A stretch of DNA of 64,000 nucleotides, taken from NCBI RefSeq assembly GCF_002260525.1, contig NZ_MRYI01000014.1, positions 1-64,000 on the forward strand, in the 5' to 3' direction. The translations under genes were made by a program, and so were the position numbers. This stretch comes from Hahella sp. CCB-MM4. Lineage in GTDB: Bacteria > Pseudomonadota > Gammaproteobacteria > Pseudomonadales > Oleiphilaceae. Of this stretch, positions 16,735 through 27,556 are shown one piece after another. The notes below the pieces were generated by a model, which was given only the letters and a program-made list of their open reading frames with translations, was not told where the DNA came from and ran no database searches. Within the stretch, counting starts at the first letter, position 1. The number at the start of each line of letters is the position of its first letter.

Positions 16735-17562
16735 TTAAATCGTTCTGCGACTGAACAACCAGCGGGCCAGGGACAGTGGAATCGCAATCCACCCTAACAG
16801 TACCCACCAAAGGCCATCGCTAACCGGCAGATCTGAGCCCAGAGCCAAAACTCCGCTTACACCCCCAAAGCCATCCAAGGCCGTGAGGTTTATCAGGCGA
16901 TAAATATCTGCAGGGTTGAGCATTAGCAGCCAAGGCAATAGCTCTGGACTGAGTTTTCCCTGGCTGATTGCCAAAAAAGCCAGTAGAGAAAGGTCGAAAA
17001 CCAGTACGAACAAAAACCAGATGGCCAGAGCCAGCCCCGCAGCCCGGGACTTCTCGGCAACTTTCGCACTGGCGATATAACCCATTGCCAGAAATACCCA
17101 ACCAAGCAACATGGAAGAGAAAACGAATCGCCCGAACGCCAATGACATTTCCATCAGATTAATGCCTTCTGCGAACAGGCCGATAGCCAATGCTGCTGAA
17201 CCGAATCCTGCCAGGGCAGCTAATCCCAGTATTAAGGCATGTCCGCAAAACTTGCCCACCAGCAATTCTCCTCTGGAAATTGGATAGGCCAGCAGTAGGA
17301 GTAATGTGCCTCCTTCCTCCTCTCCCACGATGGCATCGTAAGCTATCAGCAGGGCAATTAAGGGGATCAGGAAACTGGCCAGACTCGTCAGGCTGGCGAT
17401 AGTGGCCGGTATAGATGTGAAGCCAACCTGCCCTGATGCCGCAGCGCCAAACCAGGTGATGCCCAAAGAGAGCAGGGCGAATACCAGAGTGATTGCCAGT
17501 ATCCATCGGTTGCGCAAGCCATCTCGAAATTCTTTTTGGGCAATATACCGGATACTGTTCAT
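16735..17562 (-). CDS. nosY: NosY, permease of the NosDFY ABC system
   Basis: 275 residues, six hydrophobic helices, and the N-terminal signature MNSIRYIAQKEFRDGLRNRW typical of NosY-type ABC-2 permeases. It works with NosF (ATPase) and periplasmic NosD to support CuZ assembly in NosZ. Its ATG overlaps the nosF stop by 4 bp (ATGA), implying coupled translation. Confidence 0.93.
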   Translation of the reverse strand: MNSIRYIAQKEFRDGLRNRWILAITLVFALLSLGITWFGAAASGQVGFTSIPATIASLTSLASFLIPLIALLIAYDAIVGEEEGGTLLLLLAYPISRGELLVGKFCGHALILGLAALAGFGSAALAIGLFAEGINLMEMSLAFGRFVFSSMLLGWVFLAMGYIASAKVAEKSRAAGLALAIWFLFVLVFDLSLLAFLAISQGKLSPELLPWLLMLNPADIYRLINLTALDGFGGVSGVLALGSDLPVSDGLWWVLLGWIAIPLSLARWLFSRRTI

Positions 17563-18548
17563 GCGACATTCTCCGTAGAAGATAATCTGGCTTGTGAAAC
17601 CCGGACGGGATTTTGATCACGCTGGCTGTCAGGGGCGGTTGTGCCGCCTGTCATAAAGTATTGATAGATGTCTTCCAGACCAGGCAGGCGGAGATCCACA
17701 TCGGTAATGTGAGGGTGCGCCATTAAAGCTTTGAGAATGACCATCTTGTGTTCAGGGGAGATAGTGATCTCGGCGACCCGGTCAGATATTTGATGGGGGA
17801 TACTTACAATTTCCCTCCACCTCCCAAACCAGGAATCTTCAGAAGAGATGCCTTGGATGCGAATGCGAACGGGGAGGTTAGCATGGTGTCTTAGCTCAGA
17901 TAATGTTCCTGTTGCCAACAGTTGGCCCCGAGACATAATTGCTGCTCGATCCAGCAAAGATTCGACACCAGGGAGCACGTGCGAGCAAAGAATGACACTG
18001 GTGCCGGTCTGGCGCAGCTGTTCTATCAGGGCATAGAGTTCAGCCGTGGCGATTGGATCCAGACCGACTGTCGGCTCGTCCAGCAATAATAGTTGGGGCT
18101 GTCCCAGAAGGGCTTGGGCGAGGCCCAAACGCTGGCGCATTCCTTTGGAGTAGGTTTTAACCTTTCTACTTGCCGCATCAGACAGGCCCACCTGCTGCAG
18201 GAGTTGCTCCACTTGGTGGCTGTCGGTCTGTTTTAATCTGGCAAAGTAGTTCAGTGTCTCCCTTCCTGTCAGTTGGGGATAGAACATGACATTTTCAGGA
18301 AGGTAACCCACACTTCTCCGGACTTGAACATGTCGTGGGGAATAGCCTAAAACCTGGATATCTCCAGAGTCCACCGGCAGGATGCCCAGGATCATTTTGA
18401 TCGTGGTGGTCTTACCCGCACCATTGTGTCCAAAGAGACCGAGAATTTCGCCTTTTGCCAGGTTCAGACTCAGATTGTTTACCGTCGGTTGTTTCAGCTT
18501 GTTTGAGGCTGCTTCCAGGCATTTGGTGACATTTTTCAGATGTAGCAC
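17559..18548 (-). CDS. nosF: NosF, ABC transporter ATPase
   Basis: 329 residues with Walker A GHNGAGKTTTI, Q-loop region YLPENVMFY, signature YSKGMRQRLGLAQAL, Walker B LLLLDEPTVGLDP and the switch His in LCSH. The start is GTG at 18548 with GGAGGT upstream. The C-terminal extension of about 40 residues beyond the usual length is hydrophilic. It supplies energy to NosY, and with NosD delivers sulfur or copper for CuZ maturation. Confidence 0.94.
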   Translation of the reverse strand: MLHLKNVTKCLEAASNKLKQPTVNNLSLNLAKGEILGLFGHNGAGKTTTIKMILGILPVDSGDIQVLGYSPRHVQVRRSVGYLPENVMFYPQLTGRETLNYFARLKQTDSHQVEQLLQQVGLSDAASRKVKTYSKGMRQRLGLAQALLGQPQLLLLDEPTVGLDPIATAELYALIEQLRQTGTSVILCSHVLPGVESLLDRAAIMSRGQLLATGTLSELRHHANLPVRIRIQGISSEDSWFGRWREIVSIPHQISDRVAEITISPEHKMVILKALMAHPHITDVDLRLPGLEDIYQYFMTGGTTAPDSQRDQNPVRVSQARLSSTENVA

Positions 18549-18549
18549 T

Positions 18550-19896
18550 TCAATTACCTCCGTCTGCCGTCCTGGTTAACGTTACTCCTGGATCAGGAGG
18601 TTGCATGAGCGGAGCACTGTCTCGCACGCCCGGAGACTTGACCACCGGAAAGGCTTGCTGTGCCCATCTGAGCACATCCACTGCCGGGCTGTTCATCAGC
18701 AAGCGTGCCTGCGGATAAGTCCAGAGTAGCCGGTCAACACTGTCGTTTGGCTCGTAGGGGATGTCACCAATCTGGTCTCCATTGCGGTCCCAGCCGAGAT
18801 AGTCACTCCAATAATTGCCGTGCCCCTCAAGAGACCATTCCTGTAGTCGGGTTGCTACGTATTTGACCTGACGCTGGTTGTTGATGAAGGCGTTGCCGCT
18901 CACCTGGTTGTCTTCTGATCCTGCGGTGAGATGTATCCCGATATCGCTGTTTTCGAAGCGATTGTTTTCAAAAATATTGAATGGCGAGTTGTACACAAAC
19001 AGGGCTTTTCCTTCTGCACCGTCAATGGCGGAACCTCCCGCAGTACCCTGCCTGACGCCGGTGATACGATTTTGCCGAAGTGTGGAGTAGGTGATGTAAT
19101 TCATCAGGATGCCGTAATTCTGATCCTGTTCAGACAGGTTGCCGGTCACTGTCAGCCGGCGGCTTTGCATTAATGCGTAGCCGGTTCGGGTGCGTAGTGT
19201 GTGGTTTCCAATGACCTCATTGTTGTGCGAATACATGTAGTGCACACCGTAGCGCAGGTCGTGAAGGAAGTTTTCTTTCAGGGTGTTGCCGTTAGAGGTA
19301 TCGATATAGATTCCATCCCGGGTATGCCAGACTTCATTGCCGGTCACCAGGGCACCGGTCACTGCAAACAGATGTATCCCGTTACCGCGGTCCTGGGAAC
19401 GGATGGATGTATCACCGTGGATGCGATTCCCGGACAGTGTCACATCAGGAGTTGCGTCCACCCAGATACCGAATCCGGCGCCCTCCAGTACAGTCTGTTG
19501 AACAACGGTATTGGTGGCTTGACGTTCAACGAAAATGCCGGCATTGAGGTCTGTCAGGTTTCGCCCCCAATGGCGGACGTTGCAATCCCGGACCTGGGTG
19601 TTCGGTGCTTTAATGCGAATGGCGTCGCCTTGTCCATTGGCGTCAATCATAGCGCCGGCTTCGCAATAAAATTCCACGCTACGGGAAATGATAAAGTTGC
19701 CGGTGTACAGACCTGCCGGTAAATACCAATCCCCTTGATTGTTCTGTTGCAACGGCAATTCCCGCAGATCCGCTGTCGCCATGGAGGAGGCAAGACTCAA
19801 CCATAGCGCCAGGATAATCCCGTTGCGGATGTACTGGGCGATGACAATGATCACCGTCCTGTACCGGGATGGATCTGACGGGAATACCGTTTTCAT
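18550..19896 (-). CDS. nosD: NosD, periplasmic CuZ maturation protein
   Basis: 448 residues: an N-terminal export signal (NGIILALWLSLASSMATA), then a right-handed beta-helix built of repeated NxVxGNxxxx-type turns (for example GNRIHGDTS, GNEVWHTRDGIYID, NEVIGNHTLRTRTGY), as in NosD and CASH domains. The conserved GHGNYWSDYLGWDRNGDQIGD segment is near the C-terminus. Two bp separate its ATG from the nosZ stop. Confidence 0.94.
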   Translation of the reverse strand: MKTVFPSDPSRYRTVIIVIAQYIRNGIILALWLSLASSMATADLRELPLQQNNQGDWYLPAGLYTGNFIISRSVEFYCEAGAMIDANGQGDAIRIKAPNTQVRDCNVRHWGRNLTDLNAGIFVERQATNTVVQQTVLEGAGFGIWVDATPDVTLSGNRIHGDTSIRSQDRGNGIHLFAVTGALVTGNEVWHTRDGIYIDTSNGNTLKENFLHDLRYGVHYMYSHNNEVIGNHTLRTRTGYALMQSRRLTVTGNLSEQDQNYGILMNYITYSTLRQNRITGVRQGTAGGSAIDGAEGKALFVYNSPFNIFENNRFENSDIGIHLTAGSEDNQVSGNAFINNQRQVKYVATRLQEWSLEGHGNYWSDYLGWDRNGDQIGDIPYEPNDSVDRLLWTYPQARLLMNSPAVDVLRWAQQAFPVVKSPGVRDSAPLMQPPDPGVTLTRTADGGN

Positions 19897-19898
19897 GC

Positions 19899-21797
19899 TC
19901 AGGCCTTGTCGACGATCATTCGGCCACGCATTTCCATATGCAATGCATGGCAGAACCAGTTGCAGTAGTACCAGTGCACTCCGGGTTTGTCTGCGATAAA
20001 GGTCACCGAAGAGGTCTGCTGTGGACTGATCTCCATGCTGACACCGTGATTGACCATGCAGAATCCGTGGGTGACATCTTCCACCATGTCCTGATTGGTA
20101 ATATATACGGTGACCTCATCGCCTTGTTTGACGCGAAACTCGGTGATGCCATAGGTGGGGGCTACTGAGGTCATATAGACGCGAACTTTGTTTCCATCGC
20201 GAATAATTTTATTGTCAGCATCCAGATTGACCCCGTCCTTCTTGGCCTGGGCAACCGCTGAGGCAAAGAACGGATCATCCCGCTGCCATATTTTCCTTGG
20301 CCGGATCTGATCGCGCCTGACCAGGATACAGTCATGGGGTTCGGCATAGGTCGGACCATCATGTACCAATACCATCTCATCGCCGGAAATATCGATGAGC
20401 TGATCGTTTTCAGGATGCAGTGGGCCGGTTGGAAGGAAGCGATCTTTGGAGAACTTACATAACGCCACCAGCCATTTGCCGTCGGCATCCTTGGACTCCG
20501 CCAGGCTGGCATGGTTATGGCCGGGTTGATACTGCACATCCAGTTTTTGTTTGATGTAATTAACCTTCTCCCCGTTATAGGCGCGAATGGCCTCGGCAAT
20601 GTTCCACTTGGCAATCTGGCTATCAATAAACAGGGTGGTATAAGCGAAGCCGCGACCATCAAAGGTGGTATGCAGAGGTCCAAGACCGAGTTCCGGCTCG
20701 GCGGCGATAACATCCCGCTCATTCTGCAGCTTACCGGCAAACAGATCGTCGAGCTTGTCGATCGCGATAATGGAGACGGTAGGGGAAAGCTTGCCGTTGG
20801 CAACGAAATATTTTCCGTCAGGTGAAGTGTTAAGACCGTGCGGGTTTTTCGGAACCGGGATATAGCGAGTCAATTCTGACCCGTGTCTGCCGTCAACAAC
20901 CGGTACTTTGGAGTCCCCGATGGTTTTGAATTTCCCGGCTTTTACTGCCGCTTCAATCCTGTGAACATTAAAGACGACGACCCAATCTCTTTCGTTACGC
21001 ATGGTATCCGCCAGCAGCAGCCCTTTTTCAGAGTTATAGCAGGTGGAGGCGACATATTTGCCGGTGTAATCGGCGTCGGTATTATCCAGGTTGCCATCCA
21101 CAATGACTTGCCACGCCACTTCCATCGTGTCCGCGTCGACGGCATTGAACATCGTGTAATGGTTATCCAGGTTTTCCATGTTGGTGCCGTCATTCGGCTG
21201 GGGAATGACAAATTCAGCATTACAGAAAACGTACTTGGTACGAGGCACTTTTTGCAGTCGCAAACCATGGATCGCCTGTACATTGGGAATACTGGTAATC
21301 CGGTCGCATTTCATAATATCCAGGCGAATACGGGCGACACGGGTATTGGCTTTATCGTTGATGAAAAGATATTTGCCGTCGTACTGCCCGTCAGTCATGG
21401 AAACATGGGGGTGGTGGCAGTCACCGTTGGAATATTTTGAGGATTCGCCCAGCACCTGCTTGCTTTCATTGGTCAGGCCCCAGCCACTGGCAGAGTCAAC
21501 GTTGAATACCGGAATTCGCATCAGCTCCCGCATGGAGGGCACTCCGAGAACCCGGACCTCGCCTGAATGGCCGCCGCTCCAGAAACCGTAGTATTCGTCC
21601 AGTTCACCGGGTTCTACCACGGCGTTCTGCTGGGCGGATTTAACCGCTGCCGCCCAGGATTCAGGTGTCATCACCGAAGAACCTAATCCTGTCATGGCGG
21701 TGACGCTTGTTACTGCCGTAGCGCCGAGGAACATACGCCGGCTGAGGCCGGTGGGGTTGTCCTGATCCGGTTGCGCGTTGTTGTCTTCTCTTTTCAT
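19899..21797 (-). CDS. nosZ: NosZ, nitrous-oxide reductase (clade I, Tat-exported)
   Basis: 632 residues. The N-terminus carries a twin-arginine signal ([15 protein letters not shown]), which places it in clade I. The seven-bladed propeller domain carries the CuZ His ligands (for example [10 protein letters not shown]). The C-terminal cupredoxin domain shows the CuA motif [16 protein letters not shown]. It reduces N2O to N2 in the periplasm, the last step of denitrification. No denitrification genes before N2O are present in the window. Confidence 0.97.
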   Translation of the reverse strand: MKREDNNAQPDQDNPTGLSRRMFLGATAVTSVTAMTGLGSSVMTPESWAAAVKSAQQNAVVEPGELDEYYGFWSGGHSGEVRVLGVPSMRELMRIPVFNVDSASGWGLTNESKQVLGESSKYSNGDCHHPHVSMTDGQYDGKYLFINDKANTRVARIRLDIMKCDRITSIPNVQAIHGLRLQKVPRTKYVFCNAEFVIPQPNDGTNMENLDNHYTMFNAVDADTMEVAWQVIVDGNLDNTDADYTGKYVASTCYNSEKGLLLADTMRNERDWVVVFNVHRIEAAVKAGKFKTIGDSKVPVVDGRHGSELTRYIPVPKNPHGLNTSPDGKYFVANGKLSPTVSIIAIDKLDDLFAGKLQNERDVIAAEPELGLGPLHTTFDGRGFAYTTLFIDSQIAKWNIAEAIRAYNGEKVNYIKQKLDVQYQPGHNHASLAESKDADGKWLVALCKFSKDRFLPTGPLHPENDQLIDISGDEMVLVHDGPTYAEPHDCILVRRDQIRPRKIWQRDDPFFASAVAQAKKDGVNLDADNKIIRDGNKVRVYMTSVAPTYGITEFRVKQGDEVTVYITNQDMVEDVTHGFCMVNHGVSMEISPQQTSSVTFIADKPGVHWYYCNWFCHALHMEMRGRMIVDKA

Positions 21798-21824
21798 ACG
21801 TATTACTCCTGTCGGGTTTCGTAG

Positions 21825-23978
21825 TCAGTCATCAAGCTGTGCTACAGGAATCATTTCGTGGTCTTGTGAAGCTGCTTTTTTGCGACGCCGTTTTTGTTTC
21901 AACACCAGGGGAGGGCATTTCTGATCGTTGTGATAAGTCATCTGGCAATCCAGGCAGTGATGACATTCATTGGCATTGATGCGGCCATCCGGATGAATGG
22001 CTTGAATTTCACATTCCACGGCGCAAAGCTGGCATGGATTTCCACATTCCTTACGCCTTTTAAGCCAATCGAATAATCGAAACTTGGTCGGTATCGCCAG
22101 GGCTGCGCCCAACGGGCAGACATAGCGGCAGTAGAATTTACGGGTAAACACATTGATTAACAGCAGTAGTGCCGCATAGGACACAAACCACCACTCTCGT
22201 TGGAACAGGAGAGTGATGGAGGTTTTGAAAGGTTCAACCTCGGCGTACTTTTCCGCTGTTGCCATAGACTCCAGTGAGATGCCGAACAGCGCGAGTAACA
22301 CAATGTACTTCACCGCCCACAGACGCTCATGGAGACCAAAGGGTAAATCGAACTGCGGAACCTTGAACTTGCGGGCTGCCTCATTGATGAGTTCCTGCAG
22401 AGCTCCGAATGGGCAGAGCCAGCCGCAAAAGACGCCCCGACCCCAGAGGACTATGGTGGCGGCGGTGAAAGTCCAGAGGATAAATATCACCGGATCGATC
22501 AGGAACAACTCCCAGTGGAAGTCCTGCATGACGGCATGTACAAAGGTCAGTACATTCACGATGGAGAGTTGGCCCAGGGTGTACCAGCCAAGGAATACCA
22601 CCGTATATATCAGGTAAAAGCGACGGATATTGTGCAGAAGGCGGGGGAAGCGAACAAAGTAGTCCTGCAGGAACAAAATGGTCATTAGTATTGCCAGACT
22701 GGTGATGACGACCCCAATCTGCAGACTCTTGTTACGCCAGATACTGATCCAGACCGGTTCATCTGCCTCGGAGGTTGATGCTTCCACGGGAGGCCTTTCC
22801 ACAAGAGCTTCAGGAATCTGGTAAGAGCCTGAGAAGCTCGTAAATACTCCGTCAACCGGCCCTGTCTGGCGACGTACCAGCAGTTCAAGATCCCAGGGAG
22901 TGCCAGGGTCAAAATCGTATTGAGGGCGCACGATAAATATCGCCATTTCCCGAAAGTCAGGCATGCCTTCTGCGTAAACATCACTCAGGCGCTGATAATC
23001 CAGGTCTCGAAAGCTGATCAGATCTCCGTGCTGGCGTATTTGTACGCGGTCAAAGATTCCTCCGCGAACATAGCCGGAGCCTTTGAAGGAATACTCCCCA
23101 TTGGCCAGGACGGCTATGGCGTGCTCACCTGGTTTCAACTCCTCCTTCAGCCACCGAAACTGATTCTTTCCCAGCAGGTTCTGACCAATCGAGGGAGCAT
23201 TGAGATAGGCATAGTAGAGGTCAATAAACGTATGATCTTTGGCGTCGGGGGATGCTTCTCCGATACCCTCTGCCTCTGTTCCCTGGAAGGCTTTGTCCAC
23301 TTCCCCTTTGGTCAGGTGCAGGCGACGTATTGAGCCGTCCCCGGTAAGACTGTTCCAGCTCGCCGCTGTGAATTGTCCTGCTCTGATACGGGCGCGGTTT
23401 CGCCCTTTGTGACCGGTGAGATCCTGCTCGATTAAGCCGAGCTTGGCAGCTACTTTATGAGCTGACCGCATGATGGACTCATTGACCACCATGACAGTGA
23501 CTGTTGCGCCGGTAATGGCATCGACCGATATGCTGGATGGATCGGTTGATCGACCAACCACTACTCTTTGGGACGCATTGATGCCCTGGTAGGCCGCTGC
23601 AAAATCGAATAGCTTTTGTTCGGGAATGCCGACCAGAAGGATGGGTTCGTGATGCTCAAGTACAAATGCGTCCTTTATCGTACCTTTGGTGTCCAGAATA
23701 ATTTGCAAATTAACCGGCTTGCCTGAGTACGCCGGAATTTCGACAACCTCACGAGTCTGGTACACATAACCCAGAATGTTGTTGCCCTGCATGATTTGAC
23801 TGACAGACGGAACGGATGTGCTGGGAGTTAGGTTGTCATAGCCAGGGAAAATAGAGGTGAGACGCTGAAGACCTTTGTCGTTTTGTGCCGCAGCCTGTCC
23901 ACAGATCAGGGCCAGCAGAAAGAAACATATCCATCGATGAAGGTGATTTGCGCACAAGAAATGACTCACCTGGAACAT
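21825..23978 (-). CDS. nosR: NosR, membrane flavo/iron-sulfur protein for NosZ electron supply and expression
   Basis: 717 residues: a signal/anchor at the N-terminus, a periplasmic FMN-binding domain with the covalent-flavin motif DAITGATVTVM (about residues 165-175), several membrane helices, polyferredoxin-type C-x-x-x-C-P clusters flanking them (FCGWLCPFGALQEL, YCRYVCPLGAALAIP), and a final region with CGNPCQLCAVECEIQAI and NECHHCLDCQMTYH for two 4Fe-4S clusters. First gene of the operon, preceded by an FNR-type box. Confidence 0.96.
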   Translation of the reverse strand: MFQVSHFLCANHLHRWICFFLLALICGQAAAQNDKGLQRLTSIFPGYDNLTPSTSVPSVSQIMQGNNILGYVYQTREVVEIPAYSGKPVNLQIILDTKGTIKDAFVLEHHEPILLVGIPEQKLFDFAAAYQGINASQRVVVGRSTDPSSISVDAITGATVTVMVVNESIMRSAHKVAAKLGLIEQDLTGHKGRNRARIRAGQFTAASWNSLTGDGSIRRLHLTKGEVDKAFQGTEAEGIGEASPDAKDHTFIDLYYAYLNAPSIGQNLLGKNQFRWLKEELKPGEHAIAVLANGEYSFKGSGYVRGGIFDRVQIRQHGDLISFRDLDYQRLSDVYAEGMPDFREMAIFIVRPQYDFDPGTPWDLELLVRRQTGPVDGVFTSFSGSYQIPEALVERPPVEASTSEADEPVWISIWRNKSLQIGVVITSLAILMTILFLQDYFVRFPRLLHNIRRFYLIYTVVFLGWYTLGQLSIVNVLTFVHAVMQDFHWELFLIDPVIFILWTFTAATIVLWGRGVFCGWLCPFGALQELINEAARKFKVPQFDLPFGLHERLWAVKYIVLLALFGISLESMATAEKYAEVEPFKTSITLLFQREWWFVSYAALLLLINVFTRKFYCRYVCPLGAALAIPTKFRLFDWLKRRKECGNPCQLCAVECEIQAIHPDGRINANECHHCLDCQMTYHNDQKCPPLVLKQKRRRKKAASQDHEMIPVAQLDD

Positions 23979-24035
23979 CCTTAAGGTCTATGAGTTTGTC
24001 GCCAGGGAGCCTAAGTGAGTGGAGTAAAAAGGTAA

Positions 24036-24049
24036 TTGACTCACATCAA
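24036..24049 (-). promoter_or_regulatory. FNR/DNR-type box upstream of nosR
   Basis: TTGACTCACATCAA matches TTGAT-N4-ATCAA except one base. Its centre lies 64 bp upstream of the nosR ATG, which fits a class II promoter with transcription starting near 24001. It suggests anaerobic or NO-responsive induction by an FNR/DNR regulator encoded elsewhere. Confidence 0.75.
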
Positions 24050-24211
24050 TACCGTCTGGGATGTCAGAGCCAATACATATTCAGTGGTATATAGGTGTGA
24101 ATATGGTGTATCCCCTAAGGGGTATTCCGGGAGGGAGGCCTGGATGTCGGAGGAAGCAATAAAGAGCAGAAATGGGGAAAAGAATAGGATAAAAGAATAA
24201 GAGAAAAGAAA

Positions 24212-24236
24212 AAGGGCGAACAGCTTGTTCACCCTT
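24212..24236 (-). terminator. Intrinsic terminator of the hut operon
   Basis: On the minus strand an 11-bp stem (AAGGGTGAACA / TGTTCGCCCTT, one G-U) with a 3-nt loop is followed by a U-rich run. It lies 28 bp after the hutH stop. Confidence 0.85.
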
Positions 24237-24263
24237 ATTGGAAGGTCAGGAATTCCTGACTTT

Positions 24264-25802
24264 TTATCGATCGCTTGGAAGAAGGTCTTCCGGCATCCAC
24301 TCGTTCAACTTGGCAGATTCCAATAGACCCTTGGCCCTTTCAATATCTGGCCCGAAATAGCGGTCGTGGTCGTAGAACGGTACAACTCCGCGAACAGCTT
24401 TGCGAGCGTTTTCGACCAGAGGAGAGGACTTGAGAGGGTTACGGAAGTCCAGTCCCTGAGCTGCCGCCAGAATCTCGATCGCTAGGATCCCCCGGGTGTT
24501 GTCGGCCATATCGTACAGGCGTCTGCCGGCATAGGTTGCCATGGAGACATGATCTTCCTGGTTGGCAGAGGTCGGCAGGCTGTCAACACTGGCGGGGTGC
24601 GCCAGGCTCTTGTTCTCACTAGCCAAAGCTGCGCTGGTCACCTGGGCAATCATGAAGCCGGAGTTTACGCCTCCGTTTTCCACCAGAAACGGTGGCAGTT
24701 TCGACATGTTGCTGTCGATCAGCAGTGCCATGCGGCGTTCAGACAGTGAACCGATTTCGGCAATTGCCAGAGCCAGATTATCTGCCACCATGGCGACCGG
24801 CTCTGCATGGAAGTTGCCGCCGGAAAGAATTTCATTATCATCGGCGAACACCAGCGGGTTATCCGATACTGCATTGGCTTCGATTTCCAGCACTTTGGAT
24901 GCGTGGCGGATCTGGTCCAGACAAGCACCCATGACCTGGGGCTGGCAGCGCAATGAGTAGGGGTCCTGAACTTTGCCGCAGTTGGTGTGGCTACGGGCAA
25001 TCTCTGAGCTGTCTTCCAGCAAGTGGCGATACAGAGCAGCCACATCGATTTGTCCTGGTTGTCCCCGGACCTCATGAATGCGGGCATCAAAAGGTACCCG
25101 ACTGCCAAGAGCCGCTTCCACACTCATCGCTCCGGTCACCGCACCGGCGGCAAACAGGTCTTCAGCGTAGAACAGGCCTTCCAGTGCGAAAGCCGTTGAA
25201 GCCTGGGTTCCATTGAGGAGCGCCAGTCCTTCTTTGGGAGCTAACGTCAGCGGTTGAAGTCCGGCGATATCGAGCGCTGTATGGGCGTCGATAATCTCAC
25301 CTTCATAACGTGCTTGACCTTCGCCCAGTAAAACACAGCTCATATGGGCCAATGGTGCTAAATCGCCAGAAGCACCCACAGACCCTTTTTTGGGAACGAT
25401 AGGATAGACCCCTTTGTTGACCAGTGCGATCAAGGCATCCACAACTACCTTGCGCACACCTGAAAAACCACGGGCCAATCCGTTGATTTTCAGAGCCATC
25501 ATCAGGCGCACGGTGTTGTCGTTCATGAACTCGCCGGTACCAGCTGCATGGGACAGGACGATAGAGCGCTGCAAGGTTTCAAGCTCTTCTTCAGCGATGC
25601 GGGTGTTAGCCAGCAGGCCGAATCCGGTGTTAATGCCGTATACCACACGTCCTTCCTGCATGACCCGACTGACGGTATCCGCAGACTTTTCCATATTGGC
25701 GTAGGTGTCTTCAGATAACGACAGGGTGACCGGCTCGCGGCTGATTCGACGTAAATCTGCAAGTGTCAGATGGCCTGGGTTCAAGACAATCTTATGGTTC
25801 AT
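24264..25802 (-). CDS. hutH: Histidine ammonia-lyase
   Basis: Start ATG at 25802, with AGGAG 9 bp upstream inside the end of hutU, gives 512 residues, the family's normal length. The MIO prosthetic group forms from the Ala-Ser-Gly in [15 protein letters not shown]. Other hallmarks are [32 protein letters not shown] and [10 protein letters not shown]. It converts histidine to urocanate and ammonia. Last gene of hutIGUH. Confidence 0.97.
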   Translation of the reverse strand: MNHKIVLNPGHLTLADLRRISREPVTLSLSEDTYANMEKSADTVSRVMQEGRVVYGINTGFGLLANTRIAEEELETLQRSIVLSHAAGTGEFMNDNTVRLMMALKINGLARGFSGVRKVVVDALIALVNKGVYPIVPKKGSVGASGDLAPLAHMSCVLLGEGQARYEGEIIDAHTALDIAGLQPLTLAPKEGLALLNGTQASTAFALEGLFYAEDLFAAGAVTGAMSVEAALGSRVPFDARIHEVRGQPGQIDVAALYRHLLEDSSEIARSHTNCGKVQDPYSLRCQPQVMGACLDQIRHASKVLEIEANAVSDNPLVFADDNEILSGGNFHAEPVAMVADNLALAIAEIGSLSERRMALLIDSNMSKLPPFLVENGGVNSGFMIAQVTSAALASENKSLAHPASVDSLPTSANQEDHVSMATYAGRRLYDMADNTRGILAIEILAAAQGLDFRNPLKSSPLVENARKAVRGVVPFYDHDRYFGPDIERAKGLLESAKLNEWMPEDLLPSDR

Positions 25803-25803
25803 A

Positions 25804-27543
25804 TCAGGCATCTCCTGCGTGCTTGGTTGCTGTGTCCAGCATCGGTAAATCCAATTCGTTTTCTTTAGCGCAGTTGCGGGCGATGTCATAACCGGCATCT
25901 GCATGGCGCATCACGCCGGTGCCTGGATCGTTTCTCAGTACCCGGGCAATCCGTTTTTCTGCCGCGTCGGTGCCGTCACATACGATGACCACCCCAGAGT
26001 GTTGGCTGAAGCCCATACCAACGCCACCACCATGATGCAGTGAAACCCAGGTCGCGCCACCGGCAACATTCAGCATCGCATTCAGTAATGGCCAGTCAGA
26101 AACAGCGTCAGATCCATCGAGCATGCTTTCGGTCTCACGATTTGGGCTGGCGACAGAGCCGGAATCCAGATGGTCACGGCCAATGACTACCGGGGCTTTC
26201 AATTCGCCGTTGCGGACCATTTCGTTGAATGCCAGGCCTAGACGGGCACGGTCTTTCAGTCCCACCCAGCAAATACGTGCCGGCAGGCCCTGGAAGGCGA
26301 TACGTTCACGGGCCATGTCGAGCCACTGATGCAGATGGGGATTGTCCGGTATCAGTTCTTTCACTTTGGCGTCTGTTTTATAGATATCTTCCGGGTCACC
26401 CGACAGGGCTGCCCAACGGAACGGGCCGATGCCCTCGCAGAATAGTGGGCGAATATAGGCCGGGACAAAGCCAGGGAAATCGAAGGCATTGCTGACGCCT
26501 TCTTCCAAGGCCATCTGGCGAATGTTATTACCGTAATCCAGAGTCGCTGCGCCTGCTTTTTGCAGATCAAGCATGGCCTGAACCTGTACGGCCATGGATT
26601 TTTTGGCGGCTTTCACCACAGCCTGTGGGTCTGTTTGACGCTTCTCGGCCGCATACTCCATCGTCCAGCCTTGAGGCAGGTAGCCGTTCAGAGGATCGTG
26701 GGCAGAGGTCTGGTCGGTGACCACATCTGGAACAATATTTCGGGCTGCCAGTTCAGCAAATACATCCGCGGCGTTGGCGCACAAACCGATGGAAATCGCT
26801 GCGCCTTCCTCTTGCGCCTGATGGATCATGGTGAGGGCTTCGTCCAGATCCTTTGCCTGTTTATCAAGGTAACGGGTACGCAGACGGAAATCGATGCGAG
26901 TCTGATCACAATCTACGGCCAGCATACAGAACCCGGCCATTGTTGCTGCCAAAGGTTGCGCTCCACCCATGCCACCCAGGCCTCCGGTCAGCACCCATTT
27001 ACCTTTGGCGTTGCCGCCAAAATGCTGGCGTGCCACAGCACCGAAGGTTTCATAGGTCCCCTGAACGATGCCTTGGGAACCGATATAAATCCAGGAGCCG
27101 GCCGTCATCTGGCCATACATCATCAGGCCTTTTTTATCCAACTCGTTAAAGTGATCCCAGTTGGCCCAGTGAGGCACCAGGTTGGAGTTGGCAATCAGTA
27201 CACGAGGAGCGTCGGCGTGGGTCTTGAATACACCGACAGGTTTACCGGATTGAACCAGGAGAGTCTCGTCTTCTTCCAGGCGCTTCAGAACTTCGACGAT
27301 TTTGTCATAACATTCCCAATTACGGGCGGCCCGTCCGATTCCTCCGTAAACCACCAGTGCATTCGGGTGTTCGGCCACATCCGGATCCAGGTTGTTCATC
27401 AGCATGCGCAGGGGGGCCTCGGTCAGCCAGGATTTTGCGGACAATTCGGTTCCGTGTGGCGCGCGAATTGTACGGCTGGTATCCAACCGTGAGCCGATAT
27501 TAGAACTAGAGTTGGAATGAGAGCTAGAATTGGAATCGGACAT
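25804..27543 (-). CDS. hutU: Urocanate hydratase
   Basis: ATG at 27543 with AGGAGGTGA upstream gives 579 residues. The N-terminus has a short Ser/Asn-rich tract (about residues 3-14) not usual in the family. The rest is typical: [34 protein letters not shown] (NAD-binding glycine-rich loop), [36 protein letters not shown]. It converts urocanate to imidazolonepropionate with bound NAD. One bp separates its stop from hutH. Confidence 0.96.
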   Translation of the reverse strand: MSDSNSSSHSNSSSNIGSRLDTSRTIRAPHGTELSAKSWLTEAPLRMLMNNLDPDVAEHPNALVVYGGIGRAARNWECYDKIVEVLKRLEEDETLLVQSGKPVGVFKTHADAPRVLIANSNLVPHWANWDHFNELDKKGLMMYGQMTAGSWIYIGSQGIVQGTYETFGAVARQHFGGNAKGKWVLTGGLGGMGGAQPLAATMAGFCMLAVDCDQTRIDFRLRTRYLDKQAKDLDEALTMIHQAQEEGAAISIGLCANAADVFAELAARNIVPDVVTDQTSAHDPLNGYLPQGWTMEYAAEKRQTDPQAVVKAAKKSMAVQVQAMLDLQKAGAATLDYGNNIRQMALEEGVSNAFDFPGFVPAYIRPLFCEGIGPFRWAALSGDPEDIYKTDAKVKELIPDNPHLHQWLDMARERIAFQGLPARICWVGLKDRARLGLAFNEMVRNGELKAPVVIGRDHLDSGSVASPNRETESMLDGSDAVSDWPLLNAMLNVAGGATWVSLHHGGGVGMGFSQHSGVVIVCDGTDAAEKRIARVLRNDPGTGVMRHADAGYDIARNCAKENELDLPMLDTATKHAGDA

Positions 27544-27556
27544 GAACGTCACCTCC

